A DNA stretch of 64,000 nucleotides from Nostoc sp. UCD121 (lineage in GTDB: Bacteria > Cyanobacteriota > Cyanobacteriia > Cyanobacteriales > Nostocaceae), in the NCBI RefSeq assembly GCF_014222285.1, contig NZ_JACKZS010000003.1:42739-106738 (forward strand). The letters are read 5' to 3'. Shown here piece after piece: positions 29,330 through 39,278 of the stretch. Made by a program: the position numbers and the translations under genes. Under the pieces are notes generated by a model, which was not told where the DNA came from, made no database searches, and worked only from the letters and a program-made list of their open reading frames with translations. Every line of letters begins with the position of its first letter. Position 1 is the stretch's first letter.

Positions 29330-30058
29330 TTAATCGCGGCCATTTATGGCAATTAGCAACCGCAAGATAAAGACAAACAAGTTGATGTAAGTGAGGTACA
29401 TCGACAAAGCAGCAGGCAGATATTGGTCATCGCTGTAAGTGCGGGGCAAGATGTAGAAATCAACAACAGAAACCCCAACAAACAGGAATACTCCTAAACC
29501 GGAGATGGCAATTTCTAACCAATTTGGAGTGTAAACACCAAACATGGCAAAGCCGAATTGGGCAAGACACACAACCACCAAGGCAATAACACCGAGATTG
29601 ATGGTTTTCGTCAAAGCCATCCCATCTTGTTCAGAAAGATTTGAACCAATTTGACGGGCAAAAATAAAAGTAACGCCACAACCAAGGGCAGCTAAACCTA
29701 TGCCTTGAATACCAACACCTTGGGATCTCAAAGCGACAAATACCAAGCCACTGAGGGTATATCCAGACAAGAGGCTGTAGGTTGCCAACAGGGGTAGCGC
29801 AAGACCCTTGTTACCTTTTTGGGCAACATTTTGGGCAACAAAGAACAAAATTAACTCCAAAATCACCGCACCGATGAAGGTGGGAAAGAAAATTTCGGGG
29901 TTAGTACGGATAACTCCCAAACCCCCGTAGGTTCCTAATGCCGTTAGCACCAATCCACCACCGACGTAGGGGAGGGCGTTGGCGATTACGTTTGGGCCAA
30001 CGAGGGCGTGAGATTTAGCCTCACGGATAGCTTCACGAAAATTACTGGTATTGCTCAT
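29330..30058 (-). CDS. Bax inhibitor-1 (YccA/BI-1) family membrane protein
   Basis: 242 residues with seven predicted membrane helices and a 40-residue polar N-terminus. The C-terminal helices include FLFVGVSVVDFYILPRTY with the family Asp, and LTYINLFVFILRLL. BI-1/TMBIM proteins act as pH-sensitive Ca2+ leak channels, and YccA modulates FtsH in E. coli. An ftsH gene lies 16 kb away here, but no operon link exists. Single gene with its own terminator. Confidence 0.88.
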   Translation of the reverse strand: MSNTSNFREAIREAKSHALVGPNVIANALPYVGGGLVLTALGTYGGLGVIRTNPEIFFPTFIGAVILELILFFVAQNVAQKGNKGLALPLLATYSLLSGYTLSGLVFVALRSQGVGIQGIGLAALGCGVTFIFARQIGSNLSEQDGMALTKTINLGVIALVVVCLAQFGFAMFGVYTPNWLEIAISGLGVFLFVGVSVVDFYILPRTYSDDQYLPAALSMYLTYINLFVFILRLLIAINGRD

Positions 30059-30903
30059 ATTGAAAAACTGTTTTTTAGGAAAACGTTCTGCTTATTCCTA
30101 TTGTTACCAATCTTTGCGGTTAACAGCCAAAGATTTAGACGCAACCAGTTTAGGGTGAGTGAGGGGTAGGTAATAGATGCGGTTAGCAGCTAAGTTTCCA
30201 TCTCACCAAGCATTGAATAGAAATGTACCTCAAGACCCAACTAACCCTCTTTTATTCACTTTGGGGAAATAAAAATAAATGTAGGTTGGGTGGAACGGAG
30301 TGAAACCCAACAATACCAAGGTTTTGGATATTGGGTTTCGTTCCTCAACCCAGCCTACGCCTAAATTGATAAAAGTTCTGAAAAATAAGGGTTTTAGATT
30401 TTTATCTAGCGAGAGTGATTAAAGAGGGCTAAGTATAAATCTTCATGAAAGTGAGTCGGAATTCTGTTTTTTGTAGCTTAGGTTTTGTTCTTCCACCCAA
30501 CTTTCAATTTGGATTTTCGACCTTTATTAATGACGGTGCGTACTAAAAGATAAAATTGCCCAGTCTCTTTTGCGATTAATTCAGTACCAATTCACCTTGC
30601 TCTCACTATGCCAGATGGCTATCCGGTCAGCAATACACTGTTCAGCATAAATAGCTAGTTTTTGTTGCAAAAGCTAAAGATTATCTGCCATTTAATAGTT
30701 ATGTAAAAAACAAAAATAACCTGCAACAAAGAGGTTAGCAAAATCATGCGTACAAATACTGAATTATGGAGTTAGACCCCTCATAAGTTCAGTGAAACGA
30801 CGATAGCTTATTCTTCCCTGACTAAGCAAAATAATAACAGCTTAGAAGAAAATATACGCAACTCCATTTTCTCAGGAATAGGAGTTACAACAAAGGAATG
30901 TAT
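30059..30903. other. 0.84-kb intergenic region before sigF
   Basis: Contains the hairpin repeat 30281-30358. The rest is AT-rich with no convincing frame. The sigF promoter is presumably in the last 150 bp. The leader could be long. Confidence 0.45.
30281..30358. repeat. Nostoc-type hairpin repeat
   Basis: GTAGGTTGGGTGGAACG at the left pairs with the mirror CGTTCCTCAACCCAGCCTAC at the right, with inner arms GAAACCCAACAAT and ATTGGGTTTC. The outer bases match those of 50694-50729. Confidence 0.65.
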
Positions 30904-31689
30904 ATGGCAGCAAGTGAGTCCTCTTTACGAACTGATGGTATAGAATTATTACACTTGTACCACCAGAATCCTTCTATTAAACTTCGTAATAAACTTGTAC
31001 AGTTACATACTGGCTTAGTACGGAAGATGGCTCATAAATTCAGCCATCAATGTAATGAACCTTATGAAGATTTAGAACAAATCGGGTATTTTGGTTTAAT
31101 TAGGGCTATTGAGCGTTTCGACCCTAGCCAAGGATATGCTTTTAGTTCCTTTGCTGTGCCATATATTCGCGGTGAGATGCTGCACTTTTTGCGCGATCGC
31201 AGTACTTTATTAAAAATTCCTCGTCGTTGGCAAGAATTATACAATGAAGGGCAAAAGATTCGCAAGGACTTGGCAATGTCTTTAGGTCGCCAGCCCAAGG
31301 ATGCTGAAATTGCCAGCCACCTCCGGGTATCTGTGCAAGAATGGCAAGAAACCAAGTTAGCCGCTCAAAATCGGATGCCTTTGAGTTTAGATGCAACCGC
31401 AGTTAACTATGTTGATTGCCAAATAACCTTGGGTGAAGCACTTCCTTGTCCTCGTTCTCATGTGCTTTTGCAACAAGAAGAAGAACGCCAACAACTCCAA
31501 GGCGCAATAAATATGTTGGAAGAAAAGCCCCGCATGGCAGTCGAAATGGTATTTTTGAAAGAACTTTCTCGCAAGGATGCTGCTAAGAATATTGGCACTA
31601 GTCCAATGACAGTAACGCGCTATCTGCAAAAGGGAATCCAGGATTTGATTTGCTATTTGCAACCACAGGTAATGCCCACTGGATCGTAG
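30904..31689 (+). CDS. sigF: RNA polymerase sigma factor of the SigF/SigB group (group 3)
   Basis: Region 2 (about 30-105: LVQLHTGLVRKMAHKF, then DLEQIGYFGLIRAIERFDPSQGYAFSSFAVPYIRGEM) is followed by region 3 (KIPRRWQELYNEGQKIRKDL) and region 4 (KDAAKNIGTSPMTVTRYL). It lacks the N-terminal region 1.1 of housekeeping factors. In cyanobacteria SigF is linked to pilus genes, motility and stress. The start at ATG 30904 is preferred to 30898 because AAAGGA is better spaced. It converges with chlD. Confidence 0.88.
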   Translation: MAASESSLRTDGIELLHLYHQNPSIKLRNKLVQLHTGLVRKMAHKFSHQCNEPYEDLEQIGYFGLIRAIERFDPSQGYAFSSFAVPYIRGEMLHFLRDRSTLLKIPRRWQELYNEGQKIRKDLAMSLGRQPKDAEIASHLRVSVQEWQETKLAAQNRMPLSLDATAVNYVDCQITLGEALPCPRSHVLLQQEEERQQLQGAINMLEEKPRMAVEMVFLKELSRKDAAKNIGTSPMTVTRYLQKGIQDLICYLQPQVMPTGS

Positions 31690-31747
31690 TCATTAGTCAA
31701 TGGTCAGTAGTTAGTACAAAAGCAACTGACAAATGACAAATGACTAA

Positions 31748-33781
31748 TTATCTAGATTTTAAATCAGCGATCGCACCTTTGGTCATAGCAGCAATAGCTT
31801 GATCTGTCGCTTTTGGCAAATGATAATATTTACCGCCTGCTGTTTGCGATAATTCTTTAGCAAAGCCAGTAGACACAAATTTACTTTCCGTATCAATTAC
31901 TAATAGTTGCATTCCCAAAGCCCGGATTCTAGCAGCAATTTCTAATAATTCTCCTTTGATATCTGGCTTTTCTCCTGGTTCTAGCTGTTCACCCAAAGAA
32001 CGCGCTAAGGGAATATTACCCCGCCCATCGGTGATTGCTACAAGGACAACTTGCCCAATATCTCCACTCATCTGGGCATTTAAGCCGACGCGTACAGCTT
32101 GAGTTAAACCATGCGCTAAGGGCGAACCCCCACCACAGGGCAACCTTTCCAAACGGTTACGGGCTAAGGCAATAGAACGTGTTGGAGGCAATAATACCTC
32201 TGCTTGTTCTCCCCGGAAGGGAATTAATGCTATTTGATCGCGGTTTTGATAAGCTTCTGTTAACAGTTGCATCACCGCACCTTTAGCCGATTGCATTCGA
32301 TTCAGGGCCATTGAGCCAGAAGCATCTACCACAAACACTACCAACGCCCCGGCTTTACGTACCAGGCGTTTCGAGCGAATATCAGGTTGTTCGACAATAA
32401 CTTTTCTATCTGGTTGTCTTTCTCTTCGTGATTTTTGATAAGGAGCAGCTGCTCTTAAGGTAGCATCTACTGCAATGCGTCGCGCTTTCCCCTTGGGTAA
32501 CATTGGCTTAATGTAGCGTCCCCTGTCATCGGAAAAGATGACACTGCGACTACCAGATTTACCTTGCCGCTTTGCCATTTGAGTAAAGTAAAGCACGTTG
32601 TCATCAAGGATTACCCCTTCTGGATCAAAGATAAATTCTTCCGGGATGTCTGGGGGTTCTTGTTCTTGATTTTCTTCCTGTTCTTCCTGTTCTTCTTGTT
32701 CCTCTTCAGATTCATCTTGGGGTTCTTCTTGATTCTGTTGTGGCGGCGGTGGAGGCGGTGGCGGTGCTTGGTCGGGTGGCGGTGTCTGCACAACTGTGGC
32801 ACGTGGTACAATTACCAGTTCTACAGCACGGCGCAAATCTTCGGCATTAACTGTTGTCCTTCCCTCCAAAGCCGCAGCAGCTTTGGCAACTCGCGTGGCG
32901 AATAACTCGGCGCGATGTCCCTGAACTCCTCCGCGAATCGCCTCATCCACTAAGTAGGCAATTTGTTCATGGGTAATGACTACTTCTTTCAACCATTCTC
33001 GTGCCAGGATGATTTGGGTTTTGAGTGAGTCTAAATCTTCGTTGTATTGTTTGAGGAAGTCTTGGGGAGATTTAGAATAAGCGATCGCTTGTTCAACTGC
33101 TTCTACTCTTTGATCTAAGCCGAGTACACCGTCAGCAGAGAGTGCGATCGCAATTCTATCTAATAAATGTTCCCGTAATCCGCCTTCTTCTGGATTGTAG
33201 GTGGCAATAAATAGGGATTTGCACGGATGCTGAAAACTAATCCCTTCCCGTTCAATCTGGTTGCGTCCATCAGATAATACTGTTAGAAGCTGATTTGATA
33301 TTTGGTCATCTAATAAATTAATTTCATCTACGTACAATACACCCCGGTTTGCTGTAGCGAGTAAACCAGGCTGAAAAATGGTATCACCTTGTTTTACCGA
33401 CTTTTCCACATCTACTGAACCGAGAAGTCGGTCTTCTGTGATACCTAGAGGAATTTGCAAAAAAGGTGCGGGGATAATTTCGACGGGCACATCTTGAATA
33501 TCTTTGTCTGCGTACTCCGCCAATAGTTGATCGTCCCATTCTTCTGGGTGGTTGGGGTCACAATTGCTGATTGAGCCTTTGACAACTTCAATCGGCGGTA
33601 GTAGAGCGTGGATAGCACGAGCCATTACAGATTTTGCCGTACCACGACGACCTGCGATCGCTACTCCTCCCAAACCAGGATCAACGGCTGCTAACAGCAA
33701 GGCTAATTTAATTGCTTCTTGACCGACTACAGCCGTCAAGGGAAAGGCAGTGATGGTGGGGTTGATAGTAGGCGCAGGCAT
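31748..33781 (-). CDS. chlD: Magnesium chelatase subunit D
   Basis: Residues 1-330 form an AAA+ domain with Walker A-like [10 protein letters not shown] near 43 and [11 protein letters not shown] near 192. A linker of Pro and Glu (about 340-390) follows. Residues about 470-670 form a vWA integrin-I domain with MIDAS DASGS. Length 677 is typical of ChlD. With ChlI and ChlH it inserts Mg2+ into protoporphyrin IX, the first committed step to chlorophyll. ChlI and ChlH are not in the window. Confidence 0.95.
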   Translation of the reverse strand: MPAPTINPTITAFPLTAVVGQEAIKLALLLAAVDPGLGGVAIAGRRGTAKSVMARAIHALLPPIEVVKGSISNCDPNHPEEWDDQLLAEYADKDIQDVPVEIIPAPFLQIPLGITEDRLLGSVDVEKSVKQGDTIFQPGLLATANRGVLYVDEINLLDDQISNQLLTVLSDGRNQIEREGISFQHPCKSLFIATYNPEEGGLREHLLDRIAIALSADGVLGLDQRVEAVEQAIAYSKSPQDFLKQYNEDLDSLKTQIILAREWLKEVVITHEQIAYLVDEAIRGGVQGHRAELFATRVAKAAAALEGRTTVNAEDLRRAVELVIVPRATVVQTPPPDQAPPPPPPPPQQNQEEPQDESEEEQEEQEEQEENQEQEPPDIPEEFIFDPEGVILDDNVLYFTQMAKRQGKSGSRSVIFSDDRGRYIKPMLPKGKARRIAVDATLRAAAPYQKSRRERQPDRKVIVEQPDIRSKRLVRKAGALVVFVVDASGSMALNRMQSAKGAVMQLLTEAYQNRDQIALIPFRGEQAEVLLPPTRSIALARNRLERLPCGGGSPLAHGLTQAVRVGLNAQMSGDIGQVVLVAITDGRGNIPLARSLGEQLEPGEKPDIKGELLEIAARIRALGMQLLVIDTESKFVSTGFAKELSQTAGGKYYHLPKATDQAIAAMTKGAIADLKSR

Positions 33782-33872
33782 TGTTTGCTTTCATAGCGAG
33801 TCTCGGCCTTTAGCATACCAATTTCTGGCACATTTAGAATAAGTATTATGGCAATGAGAGAAAGGTAAGGTT

Positions 33873-34460
33873 ATGAGTATTGCTCAGGCTAAACGCTTCA
33901 CACTAGATGAATACCACAGGCTTGGAGAATTGGGCTTTTTCCATGAAGATGACCATATTGAATTAATCAACGGGGAAATTATTGAGATGGCATCCAAAGG
34001 TACAGCCCATGAAACTTGTTTAAGGAATTTGTGGAAGCAACTCCCAAAAATTGTAGGAGATAGGGCAACTTTGCAATCTCAAGCCCCGATTACTTTGCCA
34101 CCTAAGAGCGAGCCTGAACCGGATTTTGCGATTGTTCAAAACCGAGATGATAATTCTCTCTCGTCTCACCCTCAACCTGCTGATGTGTTGTTGGTGATGG
34201 AGGTTTCAGATTCTTCTTTAGCTTATGACCAAGATGTGAAAATACCTCTCTATGCTCAAGCAGGTATTGCTGATTATTGGATATTCAATTTATTCGATAA
34301 TCAGTTGCAATATTACAGTGTATCATTTCAGGATAATCAAGGTAAATATGGCTATTTAAATAAGCGAATTATCTTGTCAAATCAGGTGATAAATTTTCCT
34401 TGGTTCCCTGATTTATCTCTGGATTTAGCGAAGGTGTTTCCGCCAAAGCTGAATTTTTAA
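33873..34460 (+). CDS. Uma2 family (DUF820) putative endonuclease
   Basis: Typical Uma2 start FTLDEYHRLGELGFFHEDDHIELINGEIIEM. The PD-(D/E)XK nuclease core is PEPDFAIV near 86-93 and LLVMEVSDSSLAYD near 107-120, with the Asp/Glu pair. Length 195 is standard. Cyanobacteria carry many paralogues; the function is unresolved. Starts 90 bp from the divergent chlD and is followed at 43 bp by another nuclease-like gene. Confidence 0.9.
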   Translation: MSIAQAKRFTLDEYHRLGELGFFHEDDHIELINGEIIEMASKGTAHETCLRNLWKQLPKIVGDRATLQSQAPITLPPKSEPEPDFAIVQNRDDNSLSSHPQPADVLLVMEVSDSSLAYDQDVKIPLYAQAGIADYWIFNLFDNQLQYYSVSFQDNQGKYGYLNKRIILSNQVINFPWFPDLSLDLAKVFPPKLNF

Positions 34461-34503
34461 ACTTTGTTATAGGATTCAGTCATAAGACAAAGGAGTAAGT
34501 TCT

Positions 34504-35112
34504 ATGGCTTATAGTGATTTTAAACTTATTGAAGTTATTGATTCTTTTGGGTTAGTTATCCACGAATCATCTGGACTATTCGCAAATGTGCAGGAGCAAG
34601 AATGTAGTGATTTATTATCTACTATTCTTAAGGAGAATGTTGATTTAGCAGTAGCGATAAGTTCAGGAAAAGCTCGAAGTGAAATGATAATCAGTCCAAT
34701 TTTATTAGAAATTAGACGCAAATTTAATTATGAAATAAGCTTTTTTTCGGGAGTTGATTTTACTGTTGATAGCCAGCGAGGATTAAACGGCTTTTGTGAT
34801 TTTATTTTGAGTCTTTCTTCGGAACAGTTGTTTGTGCGTAGTCCGGTGATTGTCTTAGTAGAAAGTAAAAATGAGAATTTGAGATATGGTTTAGCACAAT
34901 GTATTGCTGAAATGGTAGCTGCTCAGTTATTTAACGAGAGAGGTGGAAATCAAATTAAAGCTATATATGGTGCTGTTACTATCGGTACTATCTGGCAATT
35001 TGTTAAGCTTGAAAGTAATGTAGTTTCGATTGACTTGAGTGAGTATTATATTAAGGATATTAAGAAAATTTTAGGTATTTTGTATAGTGCAATCGCGCAA
35101 CGTAAGCTATAG
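34504..35112 (+). CDS. PD-(D/E)XK-like protein of unknown function
   Basis: 202 residues. LNGFCDFILSL near 97-107 supplies an Asp, and VIVLVESKNENLRYGLAQCIAEM near 117-139 an ESK motif, the D...ExK arrangement of the restriction-like nuclease fold. A conserved Arg-rich segment ARSEMIISPILLEIRRKF near 58 comes before. No other domain. AAGGAG precedes the ATG. It lies between Uma2 and the HEPN-RNase III gene, probably co-transcribed with the latter (72 bp gap). Confidence 0.7.
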   Translation: MAYSDFKLIEVIDSFGLVIHESSGLFANVQEQECSDLLSTILKENVDLAVAISSGKARSEMIISPILLEIRRKFNYEISFFSGVDFTVDSQRGLNGFCDFILSLSSEQLFVRSPVIVLVESKNENLRYGLAQCIAEMVAAQLFNERGGNQIKAIYGAVTIGTIWQFVKLESNVVSIDLSEYYIKDIKKILGILYSAIAQRKL

Positions 35113-35184
35113 ATTATTTATTAGATTGAATATTATTGACACCACTATTCAGTTATCTTGGGAATCATACAAATAAAAACCTCA

Positions 35185-36378
35185 ATGGCTATTAGTAATC
35201 GCAACAGAGTCGAGAGTGCTTTAATTTATTTAAATCAGGGTCTACACCCCTATTTTGAGCAGGAAATGCGGAAAGTATACGGTAAACGCTGGCTGGAAAT
35301 AGCCACATCCTGCCTATCTGATAATCAAAGTATAAAGCGTAACCCAGAAGACATTCTGCACGATGATATTTCAGAATTACTAAAAGTAATAATCGGACAA
35401 TGGAACCAGGTCTTCAAAAGAAAATTGGGTCATGGAGAACGTGCCTTAGTTAGCGAAATTATGGAAGTTCGCAACAAATGGGCGCATGAAATTAATGGAA
35501 AGCGTTTCTCTACTGATGATACTTATCGCGCACTTGATAGTATTGCTCGACTTCTCAAAGCTATTTCAGCATCAGAGGCAGATATTGTAGAAAAGCAGAA
35601 GCAAGAAGTTTTGCGATCTCTTTCTCCGAAACAAGCCGAAGAAGTTCGCATCAGAGAAAGCTTAGATGAACTACTAATACAATTGCCTTTTCAAGATGCA
35701 TCTTTCCTGCTTCGCGCACTCACTCACACATCGTATATGCATGAAAACCCTAATTCAGGTGAAGATAATGAGCGACTTGAGTTTTTGGGTGATGCCTTAC
35801 TAAATTTTTTAAGTGGCGAGTATCTTTATCGTCGATATCCTGAGAAAAAAGAGGGCGAACTAACACCTTTACGTTCTCGGCTAGTGGATAAGCCGCAGTT
35901 AGCAAAATTTGCTGTTAGTTTAAATTTGGGTAAATGGATACGGCTAGGTAATGGTGCAGAAAAAGATGGAGGACGCACACAATCTAGATTGCTCAGTAAC
36001 ACTTTTGAAGCGATTATCGGTGCGTATTTTTTAGATTCGGGAACTGAGTCAGTACGAGATTTTGTAGAACCATTGTTTGATTCAGTCATAGCTGAAAACC
36101 TATCCATTTCTCATAAGTCTGATAGTAACACCAACAATTTTGTAATTGTAGACTCAAAAAATCGCTTTCAGGAATGGGTGCAACGCAACGTTACCCCCAC
36201 TCCCCCTAAATATTTCACAGAACAAATAGGTGGCCCTTCTCATGCACCAGAATTCATCGCCAAAGTATTGGTAGATGAAAAAATTTATGGCGAAGGTAAG
36301 GGACGCAATAAGAGAGATGCAGAGAAAGCTGCTGCTGAGGATGCACTAGCTAAGTTGAAAAAACAAGGATTATTGTAA
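35185..36378 (+). CDS. HEPN (Swt1-type)-RNase III-dsRBD fusion
   Basis: Residues about 1-130 resemble a Swt1-like HEPN domain: VESALIYLNQGLHPYFEQEM, then RNKWAH (R96-H101), the Rx4-6H motif of HEPN ribonucleases. Residues about 155-310 form an RNase III domain with ERLEFLGDALL (196-206) and SNTFEAIIGAYFLD near 270; the acidic Glu is kept, while the position of E. coli Asp114 reads Asn. Residues about 327-395 form a dsRBD. Canonical RNase III is about 220 residues, so the N-terminal 150 are extra. An ATG at 35185 is chosen over a TTG at 35158. Function beyond dsRNA cleavage is not known; a defence or RNA-quality role is inferred. Confidence 0.85.
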   Translation: MAISNRNRVESALIYLNQGLHPYFEQEMRKVYGKRWLEIATSCLSDNQSIKRNPEDILHDDISELLKVIIGQWNQVFKRKLGHGERALVSEIMEVRNKWAHEINGKRFSTDDTYRALDSIARLLKAISASEADIVEKQKQEVLRSLSPKQAEEVRIRESLDELLIQLPFQDASFLLRALTHTSYMHENPNSGEDNERLEFLGDALLNFLSGEYLYRRYPEKKEGELTPLRSRLVDKPQLAKFAVSLNLGKWIRLGNGAEKDGGRTQSRLLSNTFEAIIGAYFLDSGTESVRDFVEPLFDSVIAENLSISHKSDSNTNNFVIVDSKNRFQEWVQRNVTPTPPKYFTEQIGGPSHAPEFIAKVLVDEKIYGEGKGRNKRDAEKAAAEDALAKLKKQGLL

Positions 36379-36436
36379 TAATGTTTTTTGATTTCACGCA
36401 AAGGCGCAAAGAAGAATTTTACGTCTTGGCGCGAAA

Positions 36437-37627
36437 TCAACTCTCTATTTGTAAGGGCAAAATTACAGTGAAGGTAGAACCAACTCCCACCTCAGAAACT
36501 AAGTTAATTTGACCTTGTAGTAGTTTTACTAACCGCGAAACGATCGCTAACCCTAATCCTGTACTATCAGGTAGATAAGGACGATCGCTAGCACTTACGC
36601 GAAAGTAGGGTTCAAATATCTGGGCTTGGTCTTCTGGTGCAATGCCAATTCCAGTGTCAGAAACTGCGATCGCACATCTCTCTTTATCCAACACCTGACA
36701 CATTATAATAATAGTCCCCGACTCTGTATAGCGAATCGCATTACTAATAAGATTTGTAATAATTTGTTGGCATTGAAAAGGATCTGTGATTAATTCTTTG
36801 GGAGCGCGATGGCAATCCACTACGACTTTTAGATTTTTCCCAGCAGCTAAAGGTTCCAACATTTCACAGATATTATTAATTAATTCAGGCACATCTGTGG
36901 GTGCTAGTTGAAGTTTTATCTGTCCTGCTTCATAGCGCGAAAGTTCTAATACATCGTTAATTAGGTGGAGTAATTGTCTACCGTTACGTAGTACCCGCTC
37001 AATATGTTCTAAATTGGTTGAGGTGTCTTTTATCTCTGTCTTGCGTCGTTGTTGGCGTAAAAACAGATCCGAGTAACCAATAATAGAAGTTAGAGGATGT
37101 TTCAATTCGTGAGCGAGTTGCGAAAGATACTCTTGATTGGCGCTCATTAAGCGCGTAAGTTCTTCATTATGGAGCGTTAGTGATAATTGCAATTGCTGTA
37201 ATTCTCGCAAGCGTTCTTCAACATAACTCTTAAAACATCGAGCGATCGCTTCGTCTATGATAGCGTCAATCAAACGCATAGAACGAATTATATCTACAGG
37301 TGTTCCCTCTAATAAATCTGCTTGTAGAATATCAAATATTACTGTTCGCAGCAGATGATATTCTCTGGCAATTTCTGCTGGGTCAAAGCCTTGTTCGGCT
37401 CGAATAGCTCCATGCTGAAAACTAGCAGTAACTATTGACTCAATATCATTCTCCTGAAATTTTGAAAGCACTGTCACCATAGCTTGTAAAACATCAGGGA
37501 TATGATCCTTTACTCCTGTATAAGATAGGTCATCAGCACTTTCAATCCGTCTATCCTTGCGAACTGCTGCAACCCATTTATCGATGATGGTGTCCGTTTT
37601 TTCAGCCAGTACTTGACTAAAATCCAT
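36437..37627 (-). CDS. Histidine kinase with RsbRD N-terminal domain
   Basis: Start ATG 37627 (MDFSQVLAEKTDTIIDKW); the longer frame adds 11 unlikely residues. Residues 10-140 are an RsbRD_N-type sensory domain. A short coiled coil is followed by HisKA with the phospho-acceptor His in LAHELKHPLTSIIGYSDL near 185. The HATPase_c domain (about 240-395) has the N box, DTGIGIAPED near 331 and GLGLAIVSRL near 366. No membrane helix, so it is cytoplasmic. No response regulator is adjacent. The sensed signal is unknown. Confidence 0.9.
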   Translation of the reverse strand: MDFSQVLAEKTDTIIDKWVAAVRKDRRIESADDLSYTGVKDHIPDVLQAMVTVLSKFQENDIESIVTASFQHGAIRAEQGFDPAEIAREYHLLRTVIFDILQADLLEGTPVDIIRSMRLIDAIIDEAIARCFKSYVEERLRELQQLQLSLTLHNEELTRLMSANQEYLSQLAHELKHPLTSIIGYSDLFLRQQRRKTEIKDTSTNLEHIERVLRNGRQLLHLINDVLELSRYEAGQIKLQLAPTDVPELINNICEMLEPLAAGKNLKVVVDCHRAPKELITDPFQCQQIITNLISNAIRYTESGTIIIMCQVLDKERCAIAVSDTGIGIAPEDQAQIFEPYFRVSASDRPYLPDSTGLGLAIVSRLVKLLQGQINLVSEVGVGSTFTVILPLQIES

Positions 37628-38053
37628 TATGTTAAATTCAACTAGGAGATAGATGAGCAAACTTCCATATCCAATTAGTTTAGCTATTGCAGTGGGTTTT
37701 TACCAAATTTAACAATTTAATTCACCTACCAAAAGGAATATATAATATATGTTATTTTGTTTGCTAATTAAGTAGTCGTATATAAAATTTTATCGGTATA
37801 TTCCGTTTTCTATTAAAAATATTAATCAAGCACGTAATATTTTTGATACTTGTCTTGACTATATTCTTTAGCTGTCTGTCCAAGGAGTTCACTCACAACA
37901 CAACTAAATATACAAGTCTTATTTATTACCAATAATTAATTAATAACACTTGATATAAGTATTAAAATAAACAACATTTATCATAAGATAGATGGCTTTT
38001 ACTGAGCATCAATGCTATATTGTGCATAATTTAGTATCCATTAGAGTAAGTCA
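37628..38053. other. AT-rich intergenic region upstream of riboswitch 1
   Basis: No gene. The last 30 bases before the riboswitch contain a -10-like TGCATAAT (about 38022-38029), a possible promoter for the ABC operon. Low confidence. Confidence 0.35.
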
Positions 38054-38250
38054 GCCTAATTCAGCGTGTCACAGTGGATAACGCTGGAGCGGAGGAACCA
38101 AATTGTGGGGCGTATCTCATAGAAAGTGAAGAGTTAAAAGTGAGAAGTGAAGAGTTAACTCAGCACTCAACACTCGGTACTCAGCACTCTAAAAAGAAGG
38201 GCATCTCTCAGCCCTAGCCCGTCAGCTAACTTCGTAGGCATTGAGAGGAG
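38054..38250 (+). promoter_or_regulatory. ydaO/yuaA-type (c-di-AMP) riboswitch upstream of ABC operon
   Basis: Ordered conserved segments: GCCTAATTC, GGAGCGGAGGAACCA, TGGGGCGTATC, GCCCGTCAGCTAAC, TTCGTAGGC. GCCT and AGGC can pair as P1. CTCTCA (38205-38210) can pair with TGAGAG (38242-38247). Riboswitch 2 has different bases that still pair at the same places. The arm between TATC and GCCC is about 77 bases longer than in riboswitch 2 and carries a low-complexity GTGAAGAGTTAA-type insert. Ligand assignment is from family knowledge. Confidence 0.85.
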
Positions 38251-38352
38251 ACTGAAGAGACGGCATTTTTATAATGTTCCGATCTCATCGGTGTCCAAGG
38301 CTGGTACTGCTCGGATTTTTTGTACCTGCACTTAAATCTGTTGAGGTCGTAA

Positions 38353-39204
38353 ATGATATTTCAATTAAATTTGGCCGCGATCGCTGCGATCGCAACACAA
38401 GCTGCGTGGAAAAAGACAAAACCTGTCATCCTCAGAGATGTATTTATTCTACCAGTATTGGGTTTCTTGGGAATAATTGTGCTGTGGTGGATTATTGCAC
38501 TTGCCAATGATGAATTGATGCCCACCCCACCAGAAGCGTTAATTGCTAATTTAGACTACATCTTAAATCCCTTCTACCAGCGAGGCCCAGGCAACTTGGG
38601 AATTGGCTGGTTGTTAATAGCAAGTCTGCGCCGGGTATTAATAGGCTTTTTGTTAGGTGCGGTAGTAGCGATTCCTCTGGGGTTTCTCATTGGCATGTCC
38701 AGACCGGCAATGCTAGCGCTCAATCCGATCATTCAAATTTTTAAACCCGTATCACCCTTAGCTTGGCTGCCCATCGCCTTAGCAATTTTCAATTTGGCAG
38801 ATCCTTCAGCTATTTTTGTCATCTTTATTACCTCCTTATGGCCAACAATTATGAATACCGCTTTAGGAGTTTCTAGCGTTCCCAAAGATTATTTAGATGT
38901 GGCACGAGTACTGGAAATGCCCCGTTGGAGACGGATTACAAAAATCATTTGGCCTGCAAGTTTGCCGTATATTTTTACAGGTTTACGAATTAGTTTAGGC
39001 ATAGCTTGGCTGGTAATCGTTGCTGTGGAAATGCTTACAGGCGGTATTGGGATCGGCTTTTTCGTCTGGGATGAATGGAGTCGCTTAAACCTGAGTTCAG
39101 TCTTTTTAGCTGTGTTGATAATTGGTGTAACCGGGTTAATCCTGGATTACACCGTGGACAAAATCCAAGAATTAGTAACCCACCGCCCTAAAACTTCCAA
39201 CTAA
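38353..39204 (+). CDS. NrtB/SsuC/TauC-type ABC transporter permease
   Basis: Six predicted membrane helices and the permease EAA loop (DYLDVARVLEMPRWRRITKIIWPASLPYIFTG near 178-209). It follows the riboswitch by 102 bp. It heads a three-gene unit of permease, binding protein and ATPase, all in one strand. The substrate class (nitrate, bicarbonate, sulfonate, cyanate) cannot be told from the permease. c-di-AMP control would fit an osmotic or carbon role; this is inference. Confidence 0.87.
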   Translation: MIFQLNLAAIAAIATQAAWKKTKPVILRDVFILPVLGFLGIIVLWWIIALANDELMPTPPEALIANLDYILNPFYQRGPGNLGIGWLLIASLRRVLIGFLLGAVVAIPLGFLIGMSRPAMLALNPIIQIFKPVSPLAWLPIALAIFNLADPSAIFVIFITSLWPTIMNTALGVSSVPKDYLDVARVLEMPRWRRITKIIWPASLPYIFTGLRISLGIAWLVIVAVEMLTGGIGIGFFVWDEWSRLNLSSVFLAVLIIGVTGLILDYTVDKIQELVTHRPKTSN

Positions 39205-39278
39205 CAAAATTCGGTTGCTATCAAAACAGCAAAATGTAACGTGAGTAATTGTAATTCATCACCAATGGAGCTACAAGA

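Noticed and set aside
31062..31662. Minus-strand frames inside sigF
   Set aside because: They lie wholly within a conserved sigma factor gene and have no domain.
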